Positions 26,701 to 37,974 of a stretch of 64,000 nucleotides of DNA are shown here, one piece after another. The stretch lies in the NCBI GenBank assembly GCA_011009095.1, contig VTPC01000795.1, positions 61,869-125,868 on the forward strand, written 5' to 3'. Numbering within the stretch: the first letter of the stretch is position 1; each line of letters starts with the position of its first letter. The notes beneath the pieces were generated by a model, which worked only from the letters and a program-made list of their open reading frames with translations, did not search any database and was not told the DNA's origin. This stretch comes from Ignelater luminosus (Eukaryota > Arthropoda > Insecta > Coleoptera > Elateridae). The position numbers and the translations under genes were made by a program.

Positions 26701-29700
26701 CTTGAAAACACTATTCAAATATGGGGTCATATACAGGATGTTTCATTTAAAAAAATTCAATTTGGCGGCCGTACGAAAAAACAATTGAAGATTTGTTTTT
26801 AATTACCTTCGCAAAACATAGCATACCTACTTTAAGATCTTCAAATTTCATTTGTCTATTACTTACCGTTTCTGCGGGGGTAGCGTGTTTCCATACTTTT
26901 TTGCGACTCTGTATGTATGTATTTACTTATCAGAAGCCACAATCCGCGGTAAACAAGAAAATATAATCTTGATCAACTTACAATTTCAAGATTGCCAAGT
27001 TCCCGAGAATTATTTTCTGAGTATAACTATGACGTCATTTTACGAATGACAGACCGATACCTACCTCTGCTGGTAGTTTCTTCTAATTGAACGAATTCCA
27101 CTACTTTAGACTAGTGTAGTGGAAAACAACAATTTCAGGGGAAAGTAAAAGACATACAGTGCCGGTACTACGGTGTTTAGTGTCTATGGCAAGATTTCGT
27201 ATGATAAACAGGGCTAAGTATCGTACGAAAAGTACGTCTTAAATTTACAAACTTGTAAAGTTTTCATAAAGTTATTAAATGTCTGAAAATTTTGGGAGAA
27301 ACGGTGGAAATTCTGGAAAAACGATGGGATCTGCTCTAAACACTCGAAGACACCAACAGAATATTAGTTCGAAATTACGAATTACGTCATGCAAACGTAG
27401 GTCTTTAGGCTGATTGTACAAAAAGTGCGTTTCGAGTTCACAAAATTGCAAAGTTGCCCATCGAATTTAGGACTTACAGATAGAGGTTTTCATAATGTTA
27501 TTAAATGTTCGGATATTTTAGGAAGACCGCTGAGAATTCAGGGAAAACCGCTAGGAATGTATTCTCAACTTCGTAGTTTGCAATTACAAATTACGTCATG
27601 CCATTTGAGACGAAAAATTTTTAGAATGGCATACGTAATACTTTGCACTATGTCGTTTTTTATAGAACATTCTGTATATGTAGTTGAAAACAATCTTCCC
27701 AGTAATACTTTTGATATTTGTACAAATAACGACGATGCTATCTTTTGTCCACAGATCGTCAGAACACCTTGCTTATTTTTATTATTTTTCAATAATTAAT
27801 ATTTTTGTCTTACTTTCACGAATATTCTACTATGCAAGATTACAATTAATCTAATCATTTAACTTAGTCATTTTTTGCTATAATTAACCATATGTAGTAA
27901 ACGGAGTAAACGCTGTAGCGTTTTTGGTCTTTTTAGGTATACCACACCTTACTTTATAAAAATATGAAATCAAAGCCATGACTAAGATCTCATTACAATG
28001 CAGTGACTAACACAAAACAAAGAAACTTACGATCCTTTATACCTGGTTATGTGTATTGTGTACCTTACAAGCATATTTAACGACTTTAAAACAAAACAAG
28101 CTTTTTTTTTATAAAAGAATTTTTAAATTTATATGTAACCGACCGATCGAGTTAAAAGACGTACGAATTTCATATGCAGATATAAAAAAATGGGGAATTT
28201 TGCAGCAAGAATTATCTTGCTTGCAATATTACTTTACGGCAAGATTATAATTATAAATGTTATAAATAATGACGTTGACTACTCAAGTTATTATCAAACA
28301 TTCACTTTTTGAGGATGCCGAATCTGCAACTCATTTAATGTTGATTATTTATTTCTTGTCTATACGAGTATAAGATAAATATTTGCGTAGGATCGATTCG
28401 TTTAATAAATTTCCTTCTACAAAAACCTTCCGTCTGGTAGCGAGAATAAAAGTGAGAAGCAACAAACACGCAGAATTAATTGCATGGCACGTGTTTTCAT
28501 TTTCATATTAAAAAGGTTTTCACTCGATCGATTATTTCTTGTCTTCGCCATGTGAAGAGGGCTTTAATTATAAAAGTTTCAGCAGTGGACATACCTGCAA
28601 ATTATCACATGAGAGTTGGATCCTTTACAAATCTTTGATAAAAAAGACAGTTTCTTCGATGAATGCTAGGCTCGCACGGATTCTCCGAAACCTATGGTTT
28701 TTCATCGAATTTCAAGAAAAAAATTGAAACTCGAAAAATTAATTTTTAGTATAGTCATGTCGACATTATACGGGATGTCACACTTAAGGACGAATTCTTC
28801 ATAATAACGTTAAGACAAGAATAACAGTGCAACAGCAAAACTCTGAAATGAGATTTGTCATAAAAAAAATCGGTAACGATTTTTGATTGTTTCGAGGATT
28901 TTCATCTACTTTTCTATTTTACTCAAACGATAGATTTTTCGGATTTGTGTTCAAGGCGTCAAATGCTATTGCTATTGACCACGCTACTTTTTTTTAGAAA
29001 TTCAACAATCACTTTGGCCGTTTTTGGGCTACAGTCAAGAGTTTTCTTCTAGCTGATACTTCAAGATATCCAATGAAAGAAAAAAAATTTTCGCCAACTA
29101 TAATGAAGCAAGGTGATCGAAATTCGATTTTCCTGAAAAACAGTTGAAGAGCTCCGTACCTCCCTCATACGTTGAGTCATTAAGCACAAAAAAGTTCCAT
29201 CTCGTTAGAACATTTCGTTCCGAAGATATGCCGAAAAAATATATTTCTCTTTAAATATCAACAGGAGTGAAAAACCATAAGAAGATCGAACTGTACCTAT
29301 ACAAATCTTATTTCGAGGCTTTTACTCATATCTGACGTATATTCAAATTTCGTTGCGATCGGTGAATGCACAGAATGGGCTATCGTCTTTTGTTTTTCAT
29401 GGGAAAACTTTTGCATGGGAAACATATATGACGGTCTCCTATTTACCAATCCGTAAACGCGACTCGCTCATCTCTTTTCGTTATGAAGAAAAGAAATTTT
29501 ACAATTAAATTTGAACTAATTTTCCGTGACTTCCAGCGGCTAAATCTAGAAAGATTAAAAATTCATTTTACTGATTTTGCTGCCACTTCGATATATTTGG
29601 AAAATGCAATGGCGGACGTCTGTCTATATGGATCAGAATTTGATCAAGTGTGAACGAGTAGATAGGCTGGAGGTCCCTAAAGACAGCGTATCATCCTCAG

Positions 29701-32700
29701 TCCCTACATGCTACGCATTTGATCACAGGAAAATTTTGTCTTTTTCGATGCTATTATAATGCGCACCGAGATCATTTCTAAAACCCAAATTGTATTTTGA
29801 ATTGATATTTCAGGAGAGTTATTCTGAGCTACAACTAAACCAAGATATCTTACCGTTCGCGAATTATGGGCAACAAACCTCGAAACAATGTGAAGAAATC
29901 ATTTAACTCACATTACGAATTTTGAGCTCAGAAAAGATGCTTATTTGATCTAACCTAGCTGAATCCCTTGGGAAAACAAACACGTCAGAAGCTATAAAAC
30001 CTGAATTCCAAACGGTGGGCGATGAACTCTAAAAGTTATATTGATCGAACCAGTTAACACTTCTATGCTGATTTATACTCAATATAGAATATCTTAGAAG
30101 GAAGATTTCAAATATCTATTTATTGCTTATTTTCCCAAAATGCAAAGTCTAAAAATTACAGAACCTTTGCTGATCTGCATAAGTCAAACAAATGTTTTGA
30201 GCTTGATCATCGTGGTTATAGACAGCTTGGTGAAATCGCAAAATTCAAAAGCCATTCGAACGCGTTTCACACGTTCAACTCGGTAATACACACTTGCCGT
30301 ATTCCAGATTGGAAATTGTTGGTTTATTTATGAAGGTTCTACTGTCAATGCGCTTATTACGTACTTCTCACTATTCGGTGTAACATTCACATGAATGCGC
30401 GTAAATTCCTTGTGCTAACTCGTATGTATCACGACAAGCAGCGATTTTTAGATATAAATTGTTTATTGCGTTAAGAAGATAATAGAAGAGTAAAGCATGA
30501 AATAAAAGAAAAAAGAAAATGAGACCTTAAAACAATAGCAGTAACAAATAAGAAAAGAGCAAATGCACGGAAAATATAAGAACAGGAAAAAAGTTAGAAT
30601 CGAGATAGATATCAGAAAGGAGAAAGAGAGTAAAAAGAAAGAACACAGGGAAAAAGATAAAAAGAGAAGATGTGACTTAAGGTTAAGGCAAAAGGGGAGA
30701 CAGTGTAGAAAAAAAAGAAAAAGAAGTGAGAGCAAATATGGAGGACAAGAGATGGAGAAAGACAAAAATCAGAAAATAGTAAAATGAAGTGACCGAAACC
30801 AAGAAAATGATGAGGAGAAGTTAAAACGACAAAAGAAAAATGCCCCAAAGTGACAAAATAACAAAAAAAGGGCAATAAACGAGAGAAGAGAAAGAAATGA
30901 TATTTTGCAATTGGTTGATTTGATTAGAAACACCATCCTTACAATTATCTCAATGATTTTGCATTTGAAACCCAGAATTGTTAAAATAGTCAATACTAAA
31001 GATTTTGAATTTGGACAAAATTTGCGGTTTTGGCCATATTCTTACTGACTGATATTTTCATTTTTGTACAGATTTCCCAAAGTTGTTCTGTTCTTATCAT
31101 TGCATAAAGAATTGAAAGATTTGCAGGTTGGATGTTACTTACATTTTCAGATTTACCAAACTGTTTGGTAACATCATCAATGCGCCCATAAGTTTCTCTA
31201 ATGCATTTGTGGAGTCTGACTATATGTACAATTTCAAATTTTTAAGAATTTTCAAAATCCCTTTCATCTTTATGCGTTACGCTCTGAATAACAAAAGCGA
31301 AAAGAAAAGTTTTTCCCGATTTTGCCTTAACTTTATAAATAACAGAATCACGAACGGGTACGATCCAGGTACGCCAGATAGAGTCCTGCATATTTTATAC
31401 TGCTATGGTTTATTCATATTAAATCAGTAGAGGAACAGGAAGTAATAATTGTGTTTTGTTTATGATTTGAATTCTACTGTTTTGACATTAAAAGGTTGAC
31501 GTTAAACGTACATATCTTGGGATTCATACTTAAATGGAGTTTGGAGGTCAAAATACTACGTATATCAGTCAAGGACGTTCTGACGCACTGAAGAGTGCAG
31601 AATGCCTAAATGCCAAATTGAAAATCATTCAAAACGCAATATAGTCTACTGACGTATATGTTTAAGATGATTGATCCATACGCACGATATTGAAAACATG
31701 TGAAGTTCACGCTTTAAATCTACATTTCGCAATTTCTAAAAATGATTTTAGTTTTTGTATTTGTTTACGTTATATTATCAACAGTTTGACATCAAATGAC
31801 TCCACGTTCGGTTGTAGAAAAAAGACGGAGTAATCCACTTGCAAGTTTGTTTTAATTTAAAGATGCGATAGTCTGTATTTTGATAACTACCAGCTGATAA
31901 TATATTTATTTTAAAGCTCAATGTTAACAAACGTGCAATAGTTCAACCTTGAGTTCAACGTACAAAGGAAAACGCATATTAAAATAAACCACAAAAACTT
32001 TTTAAGGAAAACTCAGTTAATTCAAAAAGACCACTTAGACCACAAGTTTTCTGATTCTTGAACACTTTTCTTTGTACAAAATAATTGAATTTCTATTATT
32101 TCCTAAACATGAAACAATTGGAAGGCGCAAAAATGTACAGTACCTATTGGTAGAGACCTTCAGATAAGTATCAAATCTAGCAACGTTTAGCAGCCCAATT
32201 TTTGAAATATTTGCTTTAAGCTTTACAATATAAAACCTCACCTTATTCTTTCAGGTTTTCAACTTTCCTAACTATAGAATAACATTATTTGGTATTTTCC
32301 TACCGCAAGATTGGGGAGAGTTGTAAATACCAGGAAATTAATAAATTCGACTTTTACCTTGAGTTACAATTGAATTTCTATTTTCTATTTTATAGTTTTC
32401 TGCATAGAGCTTAAGTTTTATAGCACTACCTGACTTAACAAAGACCATTTTTATCCGAATAAAGGCGAAGTGTCAGCTTAAAAGTCGGATTACATCTGTA
32501 CCTGTAGGTTTGTATTTACACGGCAGATTATTGGACACTTGTCAATACATTTTAACAATATATGTTACTTCCGGTGATTGAGCTTCAGTCATAAAACTCA
32601 AGATGTATGCAGAAAACTGTAATTTGAAGTAAGTAGTAATCCTATTAAATACGTTAATACTTATGTTGGATCAATAAATAATACTTGCCCTAATATGCCT

Positions 32701-34719
32701 TGAGGTACATACATATTTTGCGATATTACGTAAATAATATGGCAATTCATACATAAAAAAGGACGCCAAATCTTAATTTCTATATTATTTTTTATTATCT
32801 CTTCACATGATAATAGGTAATAAGTAAACTTTAGCAAATAATTCAATAACATATGTATTTAGTTAAGCAATTATCGTTAGTGTGCTACCACTGTTAATTC
32901 TAATTACAACATATCTGCAACATTGAAAAGATCAAACAATAACTTGAATATTTTATTAGGAAGCAATTTAAACAAATCACATGGTACCTTTACAGGTAGC
33001 AGGGGAATTAATAAATGTACAGACACATAGTTATACAACAACATTATCAGAAATGACGAAAGCAATTTCCCCATTCGAGCACGTTCTAAAGATCGAGATT
33101 CTAGATTCTTTGTGACGTTCATGCAAATAGGCAAGTCAAAGTTCTACTAAATAATAAATTAGCGGAAGTTAATTCAAATTAAATTTTAAATCTCTCGATA
33201 CGCCCTCATATTAGAAATCACAAATTACGTGTTTTCACATAAAATCAAATAGAATTCTAATAACGGTTCCCACGGACTAGTATCAACTCAACTACTGAGC
33301 TATTTATTACTTCTCTGAAACAAAATTTTCAATTTTTATGTGTATATGACGCAGTCAGATGTTTCAATGCGTTTCAATATTACTCATTTCGTAAATTTGA
33401 CCTAAACCAGTAGCAACAAAACTTTTATCTGATGATAATAGAAAACAAACACGTCCAAACACTTTTATCAATAGACGTCTGAAATCAAAATGTGGTCTAG
33501 TTAAGAATATAAAAATAAACAATTAACGCGATACGCTAGACACTTTTGGCAATCTAGACAAATTTTATAATTTGAGTCTTTTATTAATTTAGAATATTTA
33601 AAATTAATATTTTTTAAGGGAAATAGTAAATGAAAACAAAATTTTATAGTAAACATTTTTTTTTGCATACGAAAGGTTATTTATAGTATAAACAATAAAA
33701 ATGCGATAAGTGAATAATAAAAAGTTAATTTTACTTCCGCTTCATACTAGAAGTGCTGAATTGAACAATTTTAAAATTAACGAATTTATCGAAACCGATT
33801 TTATACCCAAAAATATTTCTGAGAATAATGATGAAAAATGTTGCCCAAGTGATTAAAAGTTTCCTTGAAAACAGCAAGCAACTCCTACCACAACAATTAG
33901 CACATCTGATAGTTAAAGTACTCATCAATAAAGAAAACCTGCTTAGGTATGTCGTATGTACATGCATAATAAACAGGTACTACGTCTATTACAAATAACA
34001 AATAAAGAATTGTGTTTATTCCTTAAGAAAACTTATTAATTTATAAGGTCATGTACTAAATATTTCTAATAGATTTTAAATAGAAACAATTTAAGAGCTA
34101 TAATGAGGCCCAACATTTTAAATACGAAATGAAAATTGCAATTTTAGAATCGTTTCGGTGAAATTATTGGTATGTGGTCGCTAATTTTTGTAATCAATTA
34201 ATTAACGAAGAAGCCAACACGGAAGTTAATTACTCTACTCATATTGTTTGGTTGATAATACTTTGCGGATATAAAAAATCGATATTGCGGCTATAAGAAG
34301 TTATTTTCTGCATTTCGTATAAATGGATTTTGAATGAATAACAGCACAAAAGCCCATTGTTGTCTTCTGTCTAGCCATCCATAAAAACTAAGGAGGAAAG
34401 AACTGTTACTTTAGAACTGACAGGCCAACAGCATGACACAGAAATAAAATGTTCTATTTAGCAACTACTATTGCAACAAGAATGAAATTTTTAGTACGAT
34501 CATTATTTCTTTAATAACAAATTAAAAAAACTGCATTTTAGAAACTAATACTTACAATATCCCCGAACATTTCGTGCATACAAAAGAACCAATTGTCACA
34601 TTCACGTAAGTCGGACCTCGTTGATTACAATCGAAACAATACTTATTATGTTGCAACGAAGCTAAGTCTCGTAAAATTTTGAGATTTTTCTCGTCTTGTT
34701 TTTTACGTGACGACGCCAT
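14791..34719 (-). CDS. AGFG1: ArfGAP with FG repeats (AGFG1 / drongo family), six coding exons
   Basis: AGFG proteins combine an ArfGAP zinc finger with NPF and FG motifs and act in endocytic sorting with EH-domain and AP-2 partners. Exons, in transcript order, are 34719-34556, 19202-18682, 18617-18510, 17858-17613, 17259-17036 and 14832-14791. They join in frame to 434 aa. Exon 1 starts MASSRKKQDEKNLKILRDL and holds the zinc-finger cysteines CFDC and CTKC. Exon 2 continues RGLTPPHRVKSISM and RRIWLGLYEG, completing the ArfGAP domain, then a Asn/Thr-rich linker with poly-Thr and FANF. Exon 3 (36 codons) is phase-symmetric and could be an alternative exon. Exon 4 carries DRYAALKDLDNAL. Exon 5 has NPF three times, and the last exon encodes MGTTNGHSNNPFL. 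The MAS start is preferred over an upstream in-frame ATG because it matches the family. The protein is shorter than human AGFG1 (about 560 aa). Intron 1 is about 15.3 kb and full of repeats. Confidence 0.93.
14888..15028. repeat. Diverged direct repeat, copy 2
   Basis: This is the partner of 14205-14345. It lies in the last intron of AGFG, just upstream (in transcript direction) of the terminal exon. Confidence 0.65.
15443..16444 (-). mobile_element. Long-TIR Tc1/mariner deletion derivative, family A, copy 2
   Basis: A 1002-bp copy of the 829-1837 element is flanked by TA (15441-15442 and 16445-16446). It begins CAGTGTGTGTCCAAGATAAG, with an extra GT compared with copy 1, and the last base of its right end is changed. 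The transposase-derived centre lies on the minus strand here, so it is inserted in the opposite orientation. The same ARSPDL...LDFF region has been altered by substitutions. It lies in the last AGFG intron. Confidence 0.85.
20150..20830. mobile_element. Relic of the family C element, interrupted by a hAT MITE
   Basis: The stretch 20300-20460 aligns with 11630-11760 of the family C element (TCTCTAAAAC, CCCTCTTTGCTGTTCTTT, GAATATCTAGTAAGC). The match resumes after the inserted MITE with CTGGTCTCTAAAATAG at about 20783. No intact ends or flanking TA pair are recognisable. Confidence 0.6.
20474..20774. mobile_element. hAT-type MITE with 8-bp target duplication
   Basis: A 301-bp element begins TAGTGTGCCTCGATATTG and ends CAATATCAAGGCGCACTA. 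Its inverted arms continue for about 75 bp, through AATAGGTAGAGTGTGGCCACAC. It is flanked by identical 8-bp GTATAGAC at 20466-20473 and 20775-20782. An 8-bp duplication with TAGTG-type ends is characteristic of hAT elements. An extra perfect palindrome, AACACCACCTATTAGGTGGTGTT, sits inside the left half. No transposase is encoded. It is inserted in an older family C relic. Confidence 0.85.
21239..22140. mobile_element. Long-TIR mariner-like element, family E
   Basis: The ends are CAGGATGTTGAGCAAGTAAT and, read inward from the right, CAGAGTGTCTGGAAAGTAAT. Both continue into GG(A/G)ACAACGTTTAA and GGTCAAAATAGGT. TA flanks both ends (21237-21238 and 22141-22142). A third partial copy of the end sequence occurs inside at about 21868-21960, suggesting a nested or rearranged element. 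No coding capacity is seen. Confidence 0.7.
22143..25690. other. Repeat-poor AT-rich part of AGFG intron 1
   Basis: About 3.5 kb without a recognised gene or complete element. Short open frames on both strands have no family resemblance and low-complexity composition. The stretch is intronic to AGFG on the minus strand. Confidence 0.4.
25698..26911. mobile_element. Long-TIR mariner-like element, family F, copy 1
   Basis: A 1214-bp element starts CAGGGTCGCTAAAAAGTATG and ends with its inverted counterpart, flanked by TA (25696-25697 and 26912-26913). The right half contains two tandem copies of an internal module: ATCTCCAAAACCTTTCAAGA at 26360 and a relative at about 26650, each followed by a GGCCGTACGAAAA-type box. 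The left half carries one inverted copy of that module. No transposase frame is recognisable. A 5'-truncated relative lies at 62035-62650. Confidence 0.8.
27225..27612. repeat. Diverged tandem duplication of about 190 bp
   Basis: Segments 27225-27412 and 27419-27612 align head to tail with many substitutions. Shared anchors are TTTTCATAA-GTTATTAAATGT, a purine-rich run before an AACG or ACCG box, and ATTACGTCATGC near each 3' end. The function is unknown. Confidence 0.6.
28757..29960. mobile_element. Old non-coding TIR element, related to 36632-37710
   Basis: The left border reads TACGGGATGTCACACTTAAG, which resembles the mariner-type ends elsewhere in the window. Near the two ends are inverted copies of TTTCGAGG (28897) and CCTCGAAA (29878). 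The body aligns, with many mismatches, to the reverse complement of 36632-37710, for example at CCTAAAGACAGCGT. No open frame resembles a transposase. Confidence 0.6.
30473..30900 (+). repeat. Purine-rich tract in AGFG intron 1
   Basis: About 430 bp of the + strand is overwhelmingly A and G, without a fixed repeat unit. AGFG is transcribed from the opposite strand, so its pre-mRNA would carry a long polypyrimidine stretch here. The open frames across it are low-complexity Lys/Glu/Arg or Leu/Ser/Phe translations and are not treated as genes. Confidence 0.7.
30901..34555. other. 5' part of AGFG intron 1, no gene recognised
   Basis: About 3.6 kb of AT-rich intron between the purine tract and AGFG exon 1. 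Open frames at 31128-31430 and 32904-33134 show no family motifs. No inverted-repeat element with clear ends was found by eye. Confidence 0.4.
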
Positions 34720-35020
34720 TTTATTTGATTTTTTTGACTGACTAATTACGCACTTCAATTGCGGGACATTCCACTATACTGTTGTTCTTGTTCGTACTAC
34801 TAATCTTCTATACAACGCCAGGGAACTGTCAATTCATAACCACATCTCACATTTTCCAAGTAATTAATTGTACGACAACGCCATCTATTGATTCCTCTGA
34901 AACCAAAACATTAGGTAACTGTAGATAACAAGAAGATTTTAAGGAGGTTGATCACCCAATCATACATGCACGTAAAATGATTTCAGTTCAACGAAATACA
35001 TTTTAAGAATTAAAGTATTA

Positions 35021-35599
35021 GAGCCGTTCAACACGGTTAATTTTTTGTACAATATTTCAACGTAAATTTAATTTAAGAAAATTTAAAAGCGTGTCATACA
35101 GATTTGTAAAAATTGATTTAAATTTAGAAGCAAATCTTTCTATTTATTTGTTAAAAATGCGTCAATATCTGTGCAGAATGCGAATTTCTGCAAACACGCT
35201 AAAGACTTTTCTTTCTCTTTAAATTTGCTAATATTAATATTATTGTAGCAACACCAGCTCCAGTACAATATAGATTGATATCGTTTAATTATATCCATTT
35301 TGAGGGTTTCAGGTGTTCCAACAACCCGAATAACTTACGAAATTTTTAGGTTAGAACGATTATGTTAGAAATGCAAACGACTGTAAACACACTGTACCCG
35401 CGAAATTCAAACATTAAACGTGAGAAAACGCAGGCGCATCAACAGAAATTGACTCATTTTTGAAATTAAATCCGTGTCATGCAGCAGGATACATTTTCAC
35501 TTTAATTTTGATATTTTTGTAGCAAGTTTCTTGTGGTAAAATTTACATTAAATTTTAATTAATTTTTTATTTGAAAAATATTACCATGTCAAACGGCTC
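35021..35599. mobile_element. PIF/Harbinger-type MITE near the AGFG 5' end
   Basis: A 579-bp element begins GAGCCGTTCAACACGGTTAA and ends with an inverted ACCATGTCAAACGGCTC. It is flanked by TTA (35018-35020 and 35600-35602). The end sequence and the 3-bp TTA duplication match the element at 8825-9236, so both may have used the same class of transposase. No coding sequence is seen. It lies about 300 bp upstream of the AGFG start codon. Confidence 0.75.
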
Positions 35600-35828
35600 T
35601 TATAGGCATTTCTATATAAATTTTTAAATCTTTTATTTGAATAACTTCCTTAAGTTTTGAATTAAAGTCAAGCCAAAGATGCAGTCATACAGAAAGTAAC
35701 TACCTACTATAATTAACAGAAATCATGCAGAAATCTTAAATTAAAAAATATGTGCCGATTCACATCACAAGAATTATTAAGTTAGTGCCATTTCAAAGCA
35801 GCATGTATTTTTACCGCGCGGAATTAAA

Positions 35829-36485
35829 GGCGTTTTTAGCGTTGAAATGTTTTCATACATAGTTTTGACAAGTATGCATGATGACGTCATTAGTTTGTAA
35901 TTTGCCAAAATAACTTGTTTTTAAATCGCTTTCTGTGTTTATCGTGTTTACTATAACCTCAAAGATAACATAAACAGTTTCACATAGTCCTTTTTCTCTT
36001 ACTAAGATTTATAAGATAAGAAATTAATCTAAACATATTGCAAGTAGGTAACTAATAAATCTCAATATTCTTGAGAGGTGCTTTGAAATTTGAATGTACA
36101 GAGTGTATTGTGGTTTTTTTCTGCATTCACCGTCACAATAAAATCTCCTAATTCTACTTCTAACATCATTAAATGGAAACTTTTCAAAAAATGTATATCA
36201 AATGTATGATGTTCACTCACGTGAGTACGTGGAACGATGTTGTTGAGGTTATGTACGTCGACCAAATCACCGAATATAGACCGAACGACACTTCCGCCAC
36301 TCCCCACTACTAGAAAAAGTGTATGAAAAATGTTCAAATCGTTCTTTGGCAGCGGTTTGAAATGTAATGCAACAGTTTTGAAATCTCACGCTAATGACAT
36401 CATCGTTTTATCTCTAAAATTCGAGTTTTTTAAAACACAAGAAATAATTTTAAAACATTGTGCCGCTAAAAAACGCCTTTGTGCG
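35829..36485. mobile_element. Inverted-repeat element, family unknown
   Basis: The left arm AAAGGCGTTTTTAGCG, followed by GATGACGTCATTAG about 50 bp in, is matched in inverted order on the right by CTAATGACATCATC and CGCTAAAAAACGCCTTT. The arms are about 80-100 bp and diverged. The target duplication could not be assigned. An open frame on the minus strand at 36062-36337 (91 aa) lies inside; it has no recognisable motif and is not called as a gene. Confidence 0.55.
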
Positions 36486-36631
36486 TTGTGAATTTTTTGT
36501 CGTACTAACACCACTGATAAATAACCGTACGATATTAACCAAATCTTGCATGGTATTCTATGCTTATAATACGCTTGTTGGAAGTAATAAGTTGTAGGAT
36601 TTACAATTAATTTAATTTAATAAATGTTGCA

Positions 36632-37710
36632 GGATGTTTAGAAATTCTCTCGAAACGAAATTTTTGTTTGATCACCCTTGAAAGCTATTTTCATAGTTTG
36701 TAAGTGAGTTACATGATTTCTTCAATTGTTTCAAGGTTTTTCATCCAGAACTACTTTGCTGTTTGTGTCGAAGTTGTAGTTCAAGTCAAAAGGAATAACT
36801 CTTCTGAACATATTAATTTAAATCAATACACTCACTCCTTGGGTTTCAAAAATTATTCCAATGTTACATTATGATAGGAGCGAAAACAGCAAAAGTTTCC
36901 CATAACCGTGTGTTTAGCATTGAGGGATCAGGAATAGAGACGCTGTCTTTAGGAACAACAAACCTTCTACTCCTTCACACTTCCGATCCATAGATTTTGT
37001 TTAATTTGAATACGTCTACAGAAACAGTGAAGCGAGATTTTTATCTTTCTAGATTTCACCGCTAGAGATTACGGAAAACTGGCTCACATTCTTTTTCTCG
37101 ATCACAGAAAGAAATAAGCGAGTCGCATTTGCGGATTATAAAGAGGAAACTGTCATACGTTCTTCCTATGCAAAATCTTTTCGCTGAATAGCAAAAGGCG
37201 ATCGTCTATTCTAGCCACTTTTGAAAAATGGCGAAAAATACCAAACATTCACCCGTCGCAACGAAATTCGAATATTGTGTCAGGTGCTGTTTAATCTTCT
37301 TGTATTTCATCACTTTCTATCCCGCCATTTATGGAGAGATGTGTTTTCCGCCATATCTCCAAACAAATATTTTATTGAGACGGAATTTTTTTGGGCGTGA
37401 ATGGCACTTAATGACTCAACATATGAACCGAGTTTGAACATTGAACAGTCTTTGATTGTTCGTTGGCTAAGATATTTCAGAAAACTGAATTTCAACTTGG
37501 CCGTGATGGGAGTCTTTTGCAAAATGTCTTTCTTTCATCAGATACTTTGAAGTACCAGCTACAAAAAGCTTTATAAATGTAACCCTAAAACGGTCAACTT
37601 GATTGTCAAATTTCTACTAAGCCGAAGAAACTGAACGCGGATATGAAGAAAATATCGCATAATTCTATTGTTCACGAGTTATGGATGAAAAACCTCAAAC
37701 AAACTTCAAA
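36632..37710. mobile_element. Old non-coding TIR element, inverted relative of 28757-29960
   Basis: Near the left border the sequence reads TTGTTTCAAGGTTTTTCATC (36727), and near the right border the inverted TGGATGAAAAACCTCAAACA (37682). The body aligns to the reverse complement of 28757-29960 over most of its length, for example ACGCTGTCTTTAGG at 36940. No open transposase frame was seen. Confidence 0.6.
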
Positions 37711-37754
37711 GTGAAAAAAATTCTTTCGCGGATGGGAGGACCCTGTTGGGGCTT

Positions 37755-37955
37755 TCGGACCGAACCCGGGAGATTGCTCTCAGACTTTCCGATGGCGAAC
37801 ACGAGGGATCTCCGTCGGACTCCAAAACGATATCCCTCGGATCTTAGAGCGGCTACGGGGGGGTCTCCTTCGAAATCCAAAGCAAACACGAGAAGTTCTT
37901 CTCGGCCCTCGGGCTCTCAAAGTAAATACGGGGGATCCCTTCTTGTCCATCAAGC
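37755..37955. repeat. GC-rich degenerate minisatellite
   Basis: About five loose repeats of a 33-55-bp unit built on AACACGAGGGATCTCC followed by a TCGGACTCCAAA-like box. Variants include TACGGGGGGGTCTCC with TCGAAATCCAAA. The base composition is far more GC-rich than the surroundings. The tract abuts the end of the TIR element 36632-37710. Open frames cross it on both strands but have only repeat-derived composition. Confidence 0.6.
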
Positions 37956-37974
37956 AGCATTTTTTCAGGGATAA

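Noticed and set aside
30463..30993. Open frames on both strands across the purine tract
   Set aside because: Their residues are low-complexity products of the A/G bias and show no domain.
34720..34758. Upstream in-frame ATG for AGFG (MKCVISQSKKSNK extension)
   Set aside because: Family members start at the residue equivalent to MASSRKK, and the extension is not conserved in the proteins known for this family.
36062..36337. 91-codon minus-strand frame
   Set aside because: It lies inside an inverted-repeat element, shows no motif, and has no splice context that links it to a gene.
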